From: Parapedobacter sp. SGR-10
GTDB taxonomy: Bacteria; Bacteroidota; Bacteroidia; Sphingobacteriales; Sphingobacteriaceae
Assembly (NCBI RefSeq): GCF_011030405.1
Contig: NZ_JAAJTJ010000005.1
Location: 1 to 64,000 of the forward strand
DNA length: 64,000 nt
Reading direction: 5' to 3'
Below are positions 10,385 to 19,392 of the stretch, piece by piece. How positions within the stretch are numbered: position 1 is the first letter of the stretch; every line of letters starts with the position of its first letter. The notes under the pieces were generated by a model. That model was not told where the DNA came from. It worked only from the letters and a program-made list of their open reading frames with translations, and searched no databases. The translations under genes and the position numbers were made by a program.

Positions 10385-11704
10385 ATGAAAAGATTTAGTT
10401 TATATAATATCCTGGTATTTTTGGCATTAGCCATCACATCCTGTCAGAAAGAACTGAAACCCGTATTGGGAGATCCTGACGAACGGCTCAATGCAGTGTT
10501 GACTGCCTACAAAGAGCAGTTAGTGTCTGCAGAGCACGGTTGGAACGGCCACATCTTCACCAAATTTGGCGGTGGCTACTCCTTTCATTTTGTTTTTCAT
10601 GAGGATGGACGGGTGGAAATGGTCGGCGATCTGAATGAAGAAACGGTTACCGAAGTAAATGAATCCACCTGGCGGCTTAAATCCAGCCAACAGTCCCTGT
10701 TGATTTTTGACACGTATTCTTACCTGCACCTGTTGGCAGATCCTAATCGTAATGTGTTTGACGGACAGCCCGGACAAGGTTACGGATCCGATTATGAATT
10801 TGCCTTTGTAGAATCAGCAGGAGACACCTTACGCTTTCAGGGAAAGCTTAATAAGATTGACTTCTATATGGTCAAGGCTACCCAACAGGATGTGCAGGAT
10901 TGGCAATCGGGACAGGTATTGGAAGTGGCAACCAAAATAAAGCGAAATCGTTTTGCTGCTTCGGTTGCAGGTGATTTGAAATTTATGGTCAATACCGAAA
11001 AGAAGACTGTGCTCTTTGCAGGGGCACAAAACGGGCAGTTTGTCTCCATACCGTACACGTACAATAACAGGGGCATTTCGCTGAAAACTCCATTTCACAA
11101 AGGAACATATACATTTAGTGAAATTTACTGGGATGACAATATCGAAACCTATTTTGTGCAATCAGATGGTCAACGGATAAACCTGGTGGTTTCGCAGACG
11201 CCGTTATTTCCCCTTGTCCCTATGGTGGGATACGGTAAGGAATTTGCCACGATCGAATTCAACGGCGATCAGCTTGATCCTCGCCTGTCTCCGGGATTAA
11301 ACGATAGGTGGGATCAGGCCAAAGAAAACAATTTGCTCTATATGGGGCCGCCTATCGGACGTATATTGTTGGACTATGCCGTGATGCGTTTTCTCGCGAG
11401 CGGTGAAGTGTCTATTCATTTCCGTTATAAGCATCCTGTGGATGGGACACTTTTTACTGTAGGGATCTGGTATCGTTTGCAGGTCAACTCCAATGGTACA
11501 CTACAATTTACGTATCTTAGACGGGACAATAACACCTTATTTAATGACGAACGTATCATGAAACCTTTCACCGCAGATTTTTTTGCCGCCAAGACATTTA
11601 GGGTGGACTGGGTTGAAAACCCAGACCCAAATTCACTCCATTTGGTCGCAGGTCTGTATGTTGTCGATGATGCTGCTGACTTTTTTTATGGTATTCCTCG
11701 TTGA
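10385..11704 (+). CDS. DUF4302 domain-containing lipoprotein
   Basis: Lipoprotein of 439 residues with lipobox ITSC (Cys at 20). The first part is a typical DUF4302 domain: DPDERLNAVLTAYKEQL, AEHGWNGHIFTKFGGGYSFHF, STWRLKSSQQSLLIFDTYSYLH. The C-terminal part (about 290-439, RWDQAKENNLLYMG, YAVMRFLASGEVSIHFRY, closing VVDDAADFFYGIPR) resembles the repeated module at the end of the preceding metallohydrolase. It starts eight bases after that gene. DUF4302 proteins occur in SusCD operons together with the metallohydrolase family; a role as an accessory surface binding protein is inferred, not known. Confidence 0.88.
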   Translation: MKRFSLYNILVFLALAITSCQKELKPVLGDPDERLNAVLTAYKEQLVSAEHGWNGHIFTKFGGGYSFHFVFHEDGRVEMVGDLNEETVTEVNESTWRLKSSQQSLLIFDTYSYLHLLADPNRNVFDGQPGQGYGSDYEFAFVESAGDTLRFQGKLNKIDFYMVKATQQDVQDWQSGQVLEVATKIKRNRFAASVAGDLKFMVNTEKKTVLFAGAQNGQFVSIPYTYNNRGISLKTPFHKGTYTFSEIYWDDNIETYFVQSDGQRINLVVSQTPLFPLVPMVGYGKEFATIEFNGDQLDPRLSPGLNDRWDQAKENNLLYMGPPIGRILLDYAVMRFLASGEVSIHFRYKHPVDGTLFTVGIWYRLQVNSNGTLQFTYLRRDNNTLFNDERIMKPFTADFFAAKTFRVDWVENPDPNSLHLVAGLYVVDDAADFFYGIPR

Positions 11705-11737
11705 TTGAATAGTTGCATGTATACATGAATAAGAGCA

Positions 11738-13405
11738 ATGAATAAGAGCAGAAATATCCGATATATCGTATGGCCGCTGTTGTTGCTGTTTGTGCAATTT
11801 GCAAAAGCACAATGGTCATCTGATAGTATAGCCATTGTCGAGCAGGCACTCTCTTCTTGGAACCAAGAAACACCGGGAGGTGTATTGCAGATTGCTCGGG
11901 CAGGAGAGATCATTTACCAGAAATCTTTTGGAATGGCAGAGTTAGAACATCGTGTGCCAAATACCTCGAGTACATTGTTTGAAGCTGGTTCGGTATCCAA
12001 ACAGTTTACGGCTGCGGCTTTGTTGCTGTTGATCAAAGATGGTAAGTTGGCCCTGACGGACGATATTCGTCAGTATATCTCCGAATTGCCCGATTATGGT
12101 CATAAGATCACGATCCACCATCTACTCACCCACACCAGTGGGATCAAGGATTGGGGAACTGTCGTCGCAATGGGTGGATGGCCCAGGACTACCCGGGTAT
12201 ACACACAGCAACATGTGTATGATATTATATTCCGGCAAAAGAGCCTAAATTTCATTCCGGGCACCCATTTTGCCTATAGCAATTCCAATCATAATCTGAT
12301 GGTATTGTTGATAGAGCGTATTACGGGGCGTCCTTTTACGGATTTTACCCAATCGGAATTGTTTGATCCTGTAGGAATGAAACATACCCAATGGCGGACA
12401 GACTTCCGTCGGGTCGTACCGGATCGGGCGATAGCCTATCGGATGCATGAAAATGTGTATGAACAGTTCATGCCATTTGAAAATACCTATGGTCATGCCG
12501 CGCTGTTGACCACGACCGAAGATCTGATCCGATGGAACCAATGGTTGGCCGACCTTACATGGGGTGAAGCATTTGAGCAGCTGAGACTATTGCCGTACAC
12601 GTTTGCCAACGGAACGAAAAGCGAATATACCTGTGGTGCATTGTTTGTCCGCGCGATCAACGGGCAGACGGAAATTTGTCATACAGGCTCTACGGCGGGG
12701 TACCGTTCGTGGTTAGCGTACTATCCGGTATTGAAACTATCTGTGGCATATCTGTCTAATGATGCAAGCGTTCCTTCTATTGCTGTGGCACGATTGGTCT
12801 CGGATATGTTTGTAGGAGCTCATTCATTAAGATTGCCTATGCAATACAATCCTGCGCATATACAATCGATAGATCCTGCTATACAAGCGGGTATATACAA
12901 ACGTATTGATGGACCACAGGTATTGGAATGGATACATCGTGGCGATTCCTTGTATTTGGCTCGTGATCCCGAGTGGAATGGCATGTACAATGATCCTTGG
13001 AAGACCGGTACCCGAAAATTCAGTTTTTTTGGTCAGGATGTGGAAATCGCTACAGCGAATGGTATACAGCATTACAGGAAGGTAAAACCGATCGACCTGT
13101 CTGATACAAGGCTGTCCGGATTGTCCGGACGCTATTTTTCGGAGGAAGCCGGAGGAGAGATTTCGATAGCGTGGTCGGAGACAGAAAAAACATTTCGAAT
13201 GAATTTTGAAAATGGACAATCGACCTCCGTGATATCTGCATTTATCGATGAAGGAAAAAAGGTGTCACTTCTTACCGAAAACCATATTTTCCTTACACTT
13301 GAATATGGTCAAGGCAAAGAAAATATCACTAGGTTTAGGGCAGATCTCTCACAAGAGAGTTTTGGCATGGCCAGGGCGGATAATCTGGTTTTCGAAAGAC
13401 GTTAG
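11738..13405 (+). CDS. Exported beta-lactamase-fold serine hydrolase
   Basis: Serine hydrolase of 555 residues from the class C beta-lactamase/PBP-like family (Pfam Beta-lactamase), with a Sec signal peptide (about 1-24, ending FAKAQ). The catalytic motifs are SxxK as S85-V-S-K88, YxN as Y180-S-N182, and an HTG triad (CHTGSTAGY) in place of KTG. The last 190 residues form an extra beta-rich domain seen in peptidase-like members. Such enzymes are often D-aminopeptidases, carboxypeptidases or esterases; true beta-lactamase activity is not implied. It sits within the SusCD locus, 33 bases after the DUF4302 gene, with three further hydrolases behind it. Confidence 0.92.
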   Translation: MNKSRNIRYIVWPLLLLFVQFAKAQWSSDSIAIVEQALSSWNQETPGGVLQIARAGEIIYQKSFGMAELEHRVPNTSSTLFEAGSVSKQFTAAALLLLIKDGKLALTDDIRQYISELPDYGHKITIHHLLTHTSGIKDWGTVVAMGGWPRTTRVYTQQHVYDIIFRQKSLNFIPGTHFAYSNSNHNLMVLLIERITGRPFTDFTQSELFDPVGMKHTQWRTDFRRVVPDRAIAYRMHENVYEQFMPFENTYGHAALLTTTEDLIRWNQWLADLTWGEAFEQLRLLPYTFANGTKSEYTCGALFVRAINGQTEICHTGSTAGYRSWLAYYPVLKLSVAYLSNDASVPSIAVARLVSDMFVGAHSLRLPMQYNPAHIQSIDPAIQAGIYKRIDGPQVLEWIHRGDSLYLARDPEWNGMYNDPWKTGTRKFSFFGQDVEIATANGIQHYRKVKPIDLSDTRLSGLSGRYFSEEAGGEISIAWSETEKTFRMNFENGQSTSVISAFIDEGKKVSLLTENHIFLTLEYGQGKENITRFRADLSQESFGMARADNLVFERR

Positions 13406-13446
13406 CTATATATCGAACGAGAATAGAATATTAAATAAATGATGGT

Positions 13447-14595
13447 ATGAAAAAAGTTTTGTTGTTATCTCTGGTATTTTTTGTGTTGATAGTGCCTTTG
13501 CGCGCTCAGGTTTCTGTCGGACAGTATAGTTTTACGGAAGATCTGAAACATCCTTATACCCCTTTCAAGATGCAGGGCAATACGGGTACATGTTGGAGTT
13601 TTGCGACGATCTCCTTTTGGGAATCCGAATTGATCCGTCAAGGCAAAGGTTCGTTGGACCTGGCCGAGATGTATGTGGTACGGCATGCGTATAAGGAAAA
13701 GGCTGCTAATTATATCTTGCGTCAGGGCAGTGCACGGTTTACACAAGGGGGATTGGCCCATGATGTGATCCGCCTGATCGATACGTATGGTATCGTGCCA
13801 CAGGGTGTGTATGACCAAAAGGGTACAAAGGATGGGAAATACAATCATACAGAATTGTACAACACGCTCAAAGCGTATGTAGATACAGTCATAGCTACAC
13901 AAAAGCGAGGTGTTCGTGTGGATTGGCGTGTAGGAGTGGATCGTTTGTTGGATCGTTTTTTTGGCGAAGTGCCTAAGGAGTTTGCGTACCAGGGTAAGAG
14001 CTATAACGCTAAGAGTTTTGCCCAGTATTTGGGGCTGAAAGCCGAAGACTATGTGACATTGACATCTTTTTCACACCATCCGTATTATCGGCCATTCATT
14101 CTTGAAGTACCCGACAATTGGTCCAATGGACTTCATTATAATCTACCGTTGGACGAGTTGGTACACGTTCTTGACTATGCACTAGACCATGGTTTTACGG
14201 TCGAGTGGGATGCCGATACGCACAACAATGGTTTTTCAAATACATTGGGATTGGCAGTGGCACCACAGCAGGACGTCAGCAAAATAGAAAAAGGCAAAAA
14301 AGATCAGTTTTTGGCTTCGGCAGTACATGCTGAAAAAGAGATTTCTCAGACATTTAGACAACAGTTGTTTGAGGATTATACCATTACAGACGATCATTTG
14401 ATGCATATCACGGGTCGTGCAAAGGATCAACATGGTAATATATTCTATTATACCAAAAATTCTTCGGGAGATGGTATAAGGCCTACAAAGGGTTATATTT
14501 ACGCATCGTTGCCCTATATTCGATTGCACACGATTTCCTTCATGGTACACAAGGATGCCATGCCCCATCTTATTCGTGCCAAATTAAACTTATAG
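13447..14595 (+). CDS. Exported papain-fold (C1 / bleomycin hydrolase-like) cysteine peptidase
   Basis: Cysteine peptidase of 382 residues with a signal peptide ending at about LRAQ (21). The catalytic core shows the oxyanion Gln43 and nucleophile Cys49 (QGNTGTCWSFAT), the His in the LMHITG strand and the Asn in TKNSSG near the C-terminus, in the order and spacing of aminopeptidase C/bleomycin hydrolase. Cytoplasmic members lack a signal peptide; this one should act in the periplasm or at the surface. ATG 13447 is used because two ATGs just upstream (13441, 13444) are out of frame or run into a stop. It ends three bases before the CocE-type gene, so translation is probably coupled. Confidence 0.92.
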   Translation: MKKVLLLSLVFFVLIVPLRAQVSVGQYSFTEDLKHPYTPFKMQGNTGTCWSFATISFWESELIRQGKGSLDLAEMYVVRHAYKEKAANYILRQGSARFTQGGLAHDVIRLIDTYGIVPQGVYDQKGTKDGKYNHTELYNTLKAYVDTVIATQKRGVRVDWRVGVDRLLDRFFGEVPKEFAYQGKSYNAKSFAQYLGLKAEDYVTLTSFSHHPYYRPFILEVPDNWSNGLHYNLPLDELVHVLDYALDHGFTVEWDADTHNNGFSNTLGLAVAPQQDVSKIEKGKKDQFLASAVHAEKEISQTFRQQLFEDYTITDDHLMHITGRAKDQHGNIFYYTKNSSGDGIRPTKGYIYASLPYIRLHTISFMVHKDAMPHLIRAKLNL

Positions 14596-14598
14596 CCC

Positions 14599-16491
14599 AT
14601 GAAAGCATTGCTTGTCTGTTTGTATTTGATCGGTGGTATTTCGTTTATAAATGCTCAAACAAATCCAGATTCGTTATGGATGGCGGACAATTATGTCAAG
14701 GAGGAGGTAATGGTGCCTATGCGGGATGGTGTACGTTTGTTTACATCTATCTATAGGCCCAAAGAGGGAAAAGATCATCCTATCCTCTTGACTCGTACGC
14801 CTTATTCGTCAGCACCTTATGGAAAAGGTTTCCGTCCTTGGTGGGATGGTCATTTCAACGAGTATGTCAGGCACAACTATATTTTGGTTATACAGGATGT
14901 GCGTGGAAGGTGGCGAAGCGAAGGAACATTTGTTAATATTCGTCCACTAGTCGACACGTTGCAATATCCAGAAGCCATCGATGAACGTACCGACTCTTAT
15001 GATGCGATGGAATGGTTGGTCAATAATGTGCAGGGCAATAACGGTAAAATCGGTGTTTACGGTGGATCTTATGGTGGATTCTATACCTTAATGGCGGCTT
15101 TAAGCAGACATCCGGCTCTACAGGCAATCAATCCACAGGCTCCTGTAACGGATTGGTTTATCGGTGATGATTTTCATCACAATGGCGCATTTTTCCTTAT
15201 AGATGCATTTAGTTTTTTTACAGAGCAGGATAAATTCAGATCTTCTCCTACCTCTACTTATAATACCAGTTCACCATTTCCGTACGTGGACAATTATGAT
15301 TTTTTCCTTAAAAATGGGGCATTGAAAAATTTCACGACACTGACCGGTGATAGTATTCCTTTTTGGAACGACCTGATGGTAGACAGGACGTACCGTCCGT
15401 GGTGGTATGAACGTACAGTAACCAATTTTTTGAAGGATTTGACTGTACCTACACTGGTTGTGGGTAGTCCATTTGATGCGGAGAATACGTATGGTGGCTG
15501 GGAAACTTACAGGCGTATGCGTGAAATGAGTCCAGCTTCGCCTTTAACTCTAGTCATGGGGCCTTGGTATCACATGCAATGGGTCAGGGACACACTTGAC
15601 TTTATCGGAAATATCCATTTTCCCGGAAAAACATCCAGATGGTACGCTGAGCATATAGAATATCCTTTTTTTCACTATTACCTATTAGGTCAGGGCAAAT
15701 GGGAAGTTCCGAACGGTACAGCAAATATATACATTTCGGGTAGAAATCAATGGCATACGTTTCCCCATTGGCCTCCACCGGATATAGAGCATAGAGCAAT
15801 TTACCTACGTGCTCAGCAGAAGCTCTCGTGGACTCCTTCGCAAGAATCTCAGGGAGAAAGTTCTTATGTCAGTGACCCTTCCCGTCCTGTGCCTTATACG
15901 GAGGGGGTACATAGGGTGCGTACATTGACTTATATGACAGATGACCAGCGATTTGCTGCCCGCAGGCCGGACGTCCTTGTTTTTCAGACGGATGTGTTGG
16001 AAGAGGACTTGACACTTGCTGGCCCTCTTGTCGCCGATCTGCAAGTACGTGTGAGCACCACCGATGCGGATTTTGTTGTCAAGGTCATCGACGTATTTCC
16101 AGAGGACTTTAGTTATGGCGATCCGATTCCGAGCAGACACCGAAGGATAACGTCGCCTACCTATCCGATGGGTGGTTACCAAATGTTGGTTCGGGGTGAG
16201 GTGCTTCGTGGAAAATTTCGGAAGAGCTTTGATAAGCCGGAACCTTTTGTGCCCAACCAACCCGAGCAAGTTTGCTTTACTTTACCTGATGTAGCGTATA
16301 CGTTCAAGAAAGGGCATCGGCTTATGGTGCAGATACAAAGTTCGTGGTTTCCTTTGGTCGATCGCAACCCACAGCAATTTCTCGATATCTATAACTGCAC
16401 GGATGAAGATTTCGTACCCTCTATTATCCGTATACTACATAATTCGATACATTCATCCAAGTTGATCTTACCGGTTTTATCTGCCCCCTAA
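14599..16491 (+). CDS. Exported CocE/NonD (S15 X-Pro dipeptidyl-peptidase-like) hydrolase
   Basis: Alpha/beta hydrolase of 630 residues with a signal peptide ending NAQ (about 20). The nucleophile is Ser157 in GGSYGG; the His is in GPWYHMQW; the acid is probably in SPFDAENTYGG. The N-terminal MVPMRDGVRLFTSIYRP and QDVRGRWRSEGTF segments and the C-terminal jelly-roll (YTFKKGHRLMVQIQSSWFPLVDRNP) are hallmarks of the CocE/NonD family, which includes X-Pro dipeptidyl-peptidases, alpha-amino-acid ester hydrolases and glutaryl-7-ACA acylases. Next to DPP-IV and a C1 peptidase, action on short peptides is the likeliest use; the exact substrate cannot be read. Confidence 0.93.
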   Translation: MKALLVCLYLIGGISFINAQTNPDSLWMADNYVKEEVMVPMRDGVRLFTSIYRPKEGKDHPILLTRTPYSSAPYGKGFRPWWDGHFNEYVRHNYILVIQDVRGRWRSEGTFVNIRPLVDTLQYPEAIDERTDSYDAMEWLVNNVQGNNGKIGVYGGSYGGFYTLMAALSRHPALQAINPQAPVTDWFIGDDFHHNGAFFLIDAFSFFTEQDKFRSSPTSTYNTSSPFPYVDNYDFFLKNGALKNFTTLTGDSIPFWNDLMVDRTYRPWWYERTVTNFLKDLTVPTLVVGSPFDAENTYGGWETYRRMREMSPASPLTLVMGPWYHMQWVRDTLDFIGNIHFPGKTSRWYAEHIEYPFFHYYLLGQGKWEVPNGTANIYISGRNQWHTFPHWPPPDIEHRAIYLRAQQKLSWTPSQESQGESSYVSDPSRPVPYTEGVHRVRTLTYMTDDQRFAARRPDVLVFQTDVLEEDLTLAGPLVADLQVRVSTTDADFVVKVIDVFPEDFSYGDPIPSRHRRITSPTYPMGGYQMLVRGEVLRGKFRKSFDKPEPFVPNQPEQVCFTLPDVAYTFKKGHRLMVQIQSSWFPLVDRNPQQFLDIYNCTDEDFVPSIIRILHNSIHSSKLILPVLSAP

Positions 16492-16505
16492 TCTTTTTAT
16501 TGCAT

Positions 16506-18728
16506 ATGACTGCTAAATTGTACCTTTCTGTTGTGTTTTTTTTTATAATATATCCTACTTGTCTTGCTCAGGATAGTACTCGTGCACAACAGCTTATCCA
16601 GTTAGAGGATGTATATGGGAAAAATACCTTTGAAGCACGTGGCACTAGAAACTTTCGCTTCTCGACCGACGGTACCCATTATTATCAACTAGGGATCCAA
16701 GGAGACTTGTTGAGGTTTCGGCTTGCAGATGGAAAATTGCGGGATACCATACTGACTAAGCGCAGATTATCTCAACAGGAAGGGGGGCGTGGACTCTCTC
16801 TGAATGGACATGTGTGGAATGAGAAAGAAGACCTTTTGCTGTTACATAGCCAACGAAACAAGATCTATCGTTTCTCGTTTACGAGTATTCCTTGGCTGTA
16901 CGATATCAAGAACGACAGCTTGTTTCAGCTGACGGATCGTCCTGTGCGTAATGTCTCATTTTCCCCTATAGGACGTCAATTGGCTTATTGTAGGGACAAT
17001 AACCTTTTTCTTTATGATCTAGATGCTAGGAAAGAAATACAGATAACACATGCGTCTCATGATGAAGGGGTACAAAATGGCATATCAGATTGGGTGTACG
17101 AAGAGACATTTGGTGTGGTACAAGCCTATAAATGGAGTTACGATGGGAGGTATGTTGCCTATTATACGTTTGATATGTCCCAAGTGCCCACCCATACTTT
17201 TCCAATATATGATGCCAAGTCCCTAGCCGGGGAAAACTATTCGTATCGTTATTATCGACCAGGAGAACCAATAGCAAAGGTGAGTATCCACATCTATGAT
17301 CTACATACGGGTGAGACACAGTTGGGAGATAAACCTGACGAGGCGGAGTACTATTATCCCCGGATATATTGGGCTAAAGACAGCCGTTCCTTGTTCATCT
17401 ACAAAATGCCCCGGAATCAAAAGAGTTTTGAAATCGGACAAGTAGATATGCAAAACGTAATCTATAAAACGGTGCTTACCGAAAGAGACAAACGCTATAT
17501 AGATAGGGCTACCTTTGATGCGTTTTATAGTTTTGCCGATGAAAAGCGCTTCATCTACATGAGTGAGAAAGAAGGGTGGAGAAGATTATATCTATATGAT
17601 CTGGGCAAAAATAAAGAAATCCTCCTTACACCCTTTTCATACGATACGGATAGACTGTTGGCAGTTGATGAAAAAGGGGGGAAGCTCTATTGTAGTGTGG
17701 CCGAAGATCCACGTGAACGACAGGTATTGTCCATCGGACTATCCAAAGGAAATATCCAACGTCTGACCGATACATCCGGATGGAATACTTTGTCCTTCAA
17801 TCGGGCATTTACTCATTATCTTAGGATTTTTTCGACCATTGATGTTCCTCCTGTCGCAACTGTGCATTCGGTCAAGGATGGTACAGTGATATCCATAGAA
17901 GACAATGCAAGGTTAAAGGACACGTTGTACTATTTTAGGTTGTCGGCCCCTCAATTTGTACATATACCCAACAGACATGGTGTGGATCTGAATGCGTGGA
18001 TACTTTACCCCCCGGATTATCGGGAAGGGGCAAAATACCCTGTTCTTTTTGCAAACTATGGCGGCCCGGGCTCGCAGCGGGTGACCAACAGCTGGGGGAC
18101 GGTCAACTTTTGGCATCAATACCTGGCACAACAGGGAATAATCGTCGTCTGTGTGGACAATACGGGTACGGGATATCGGGGAGCCGACTTTAAGAAAGCA
18201 ATCTACGGTCGGTTAGGTATACAGGAGATAGAGGATCAAATGGATGCCGCACGATGGTTGTCCACCCGATATACAACAGTAGACAGTACACGTATAGCCT
18301 ATTGGGGGTGGAGTTTTGGTGGGTTTATGGCATCCATGGCGATCACCTACGGAGCAGATGTCTTTAGTACGGCCGTATCGGTCGCCCCGGTCACGCACTG
18401 GAAACTATACCAATCCGGCTATGCCGAGCGACATATGGGCCTTCCAAAAGATAATCCCGAAGGATATGCGCAGAGTACACCTATGGCCTATATCGATCGT
18501 ATGAAAGGCAACCTTTTATTGATACATGGTACTGCGGATGATAATGTGCACTTTCGAAACAGTGCCGTGTTTTCGCAGCAGCTGATCAAAGAGGGCAAAC
18601 AGTTTGAACAATATTATTATCCCGACAAGGATCACGCCATCGCGGGTACGCAGACACGTTTTCATCTATACAGATTGATGACAGATTATCTTCTGAAAAA
18701 ATTGAAGGGTGATCATGAAAACCAATAA
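16506..18728 (+). CDS. Exported S9 family dipeptidyl-peptidase IV
   Basis: Prolyl-oligopeptidase-family serine peptidase of 740 residues: signal peptide ending CLAQ, an N-terminal DPPIV beta-propeller, and a C-terminal alpha/beta hydrolase domain with Ser in GWSFGGFMA, Asp in HGTADDNVHF and His in DKDHAI. The paired-Glu motif that binds the substrate N-terminus is visible as DWVYEETFG. This supports removal of X-Pro or X-Ala dipeptides. The ATG at 16506 starts a clean signal peptide; an in-frame TTG two codons upstream is less likely. It is the last gene of the hydrolase series, 14 bases after the CocE gene. Confidence 0.95.
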   Translation: MTAKLYLSVVFFFIIYPTCLAQDSTRAQQLIQLEDVYGKNTFEARGTRNFRFSTDGTHYYQLGIQGDLLRFRLADGKLRDTILTKRRLSQQEGGRGLSLNGHVWNEKEDLLLLHSQRNKIYRFSFTSIPWLYDIKNDSLFQLTDRPVRNVSFSPIGRQLAYCRDNNLFLYDLDARKEIQITHASHDEGVQNGISDWVYEETFGVVQAYKWSYDGRYVAYYTFDMSQVPTHTFPIYDAKSLAGENYSYRYYRPGEPIAKVSIHIYDLHTGETQLGDKPDEAEYYYPRIYWAKDSRSLFIYKMPRNQKSFEIGQVDMQNVIYKTVLTERDKRYIDRATFDAFYSFADEKRFIYMSEKEGWRRLYLYDLGKNKEILLTPFSYDTDRLLAVDEKGGKLYCSVAEDPRERQVLSIGLSKGNIQRLTDTSGWNTLSFNRAFTHYLRIFSTIDVPPVATVHSVKDGTVISIEDNARLKDTLYYFRLSAPQFVHIPNRHGVDLNAWILYPPDYREGAKYPVLFANYGGPGSQRVTNSWGTVNFWHQYLAQQGIIVVCVDNTGTGYRGADFKKAIYGRLGIQEIEDQMDAARWLSTRYTTVDSTRIAYWGWSFGGFMASMAITYGADVFSTAVSVAPVTHWKLYQSGYAERHMGLPKDNPEGYAQSTPMAYIDRMKGNLLLIHGTADDNVHFRNSAVFSQQLIKEGKQFEQYYYPDKDHAIAGTQTRFHLYRLMTDYLLKKLKGDHENQ

Positions 18729-18885
18729 TAATAGACTATAGTAATATCTTTTTTGAGTTATTTTAAGGTTGACTGACTTATATCTAAATTGTAGCACTTT
18801 CTTTACAATCCAATATTAAGCTTTCTATGTCATCGCAGAGTCACAGGGGTATATGAAAAATATTTACTGTTAACAAAAAAACAAA

Positions 18886-18891
18886 GGGAGG
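18886..18891 (+). promoter_or_regulatory. Shine-Dalgarno sequence of the 154-residue exported protein
   Basis: GGGAGG ends five bases before ATG 18897. A strong Shine-Dalgarno is uncommon in Bacteroidota, and here it decides the start. Confidence 0.6.
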
Positions 18892-18896
18892 TTGCT

Positions 18897-19361
18897 ATGA
18901 AAAAGTTATTCTATCTATCAATTCTATTTATTGCTTCAGGTTTTGTCCATTCCGCGCATGGACAGATACAGGTCAATGTCAATATAGGTAGCCAGCCGTT
19001 GTGGGGTCCTGTAGGGTATGATTATGCCAGGTTTTATTATATGCCCGAAATAGATGTATACTACGATGTCGTGCACAGACGATATACATATTATCAAGGC
19101 AATCGATGGGTAACCAGGGCAAAATTGCCGGGCCGCTATAAAAAGTTTGATCACTACCGTACCTATAAGGTTGTGATAAATGATAGCAATCCGTGGAGGC
19201 ATCATCGCCATCACCGCAGTCAATATGCAAGGTATGCAAACTACAGATCACAAAAGGTATTGCGCGATAGAGGGCATCATTCCGTACACTACAGTTCTAA
19301 AAAACACAAGGACCATCACAAGTATGACAAAAAAAGAAAAGGAAAAAGGGATAGGGATTAA
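18897..19361 (+). CDS. Exported small basic protein with His/Lys-rich tail, function unknown
   Basis: Protein of 154 residues, not assigned to a function. A Sec signal peptide ends near AHGQ (residue 23). The mature part has many aromatic residues (GYDYARFYYMPEIDVYYDVV, RRYTYYQGNRWV), and from about residue 107 it becomes a tail dominated by His, Lys, Arg, Tyr and Ser (HHRHHRSQYARY, KKHKDHHKYDKKRKGK). Similar small exported proteins are common in Sphingobacteriaceae. The His clusters would allow metal or surface binding, but that is conjecture. It has its own Shine-Dalgarno and lies 168 bases after the DPP-IV gene, so it is probably not part of that operon. Confidence 0.8.
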   Translation: MKKLFYLSILFIASGFVHSAHGQIQVNVNIGSQPLWGPVGYDYARFYYMPEIDVYYDVVHRRYTYYQGNRWVTRAKLPGRYKKFDHYRTYKVVINDSNPWRHHRHHRSQYARYANYRSQKVLRDRGHHSVHYSSKKHKDHHKYDKKRKGKRDRD

Positions 19362-19392
19362 CATTCTGTTGAATAATAATATTCCCCTTCGC

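Noticed and set aside
11738-13405. Beta-lactam resistance gene
   Set aside because: SxxK, YxN and HTG are shared by many peptidases and esterases of this fold; the large C-terminal domain and peptidase neighbours argue against a resistance enzyme.
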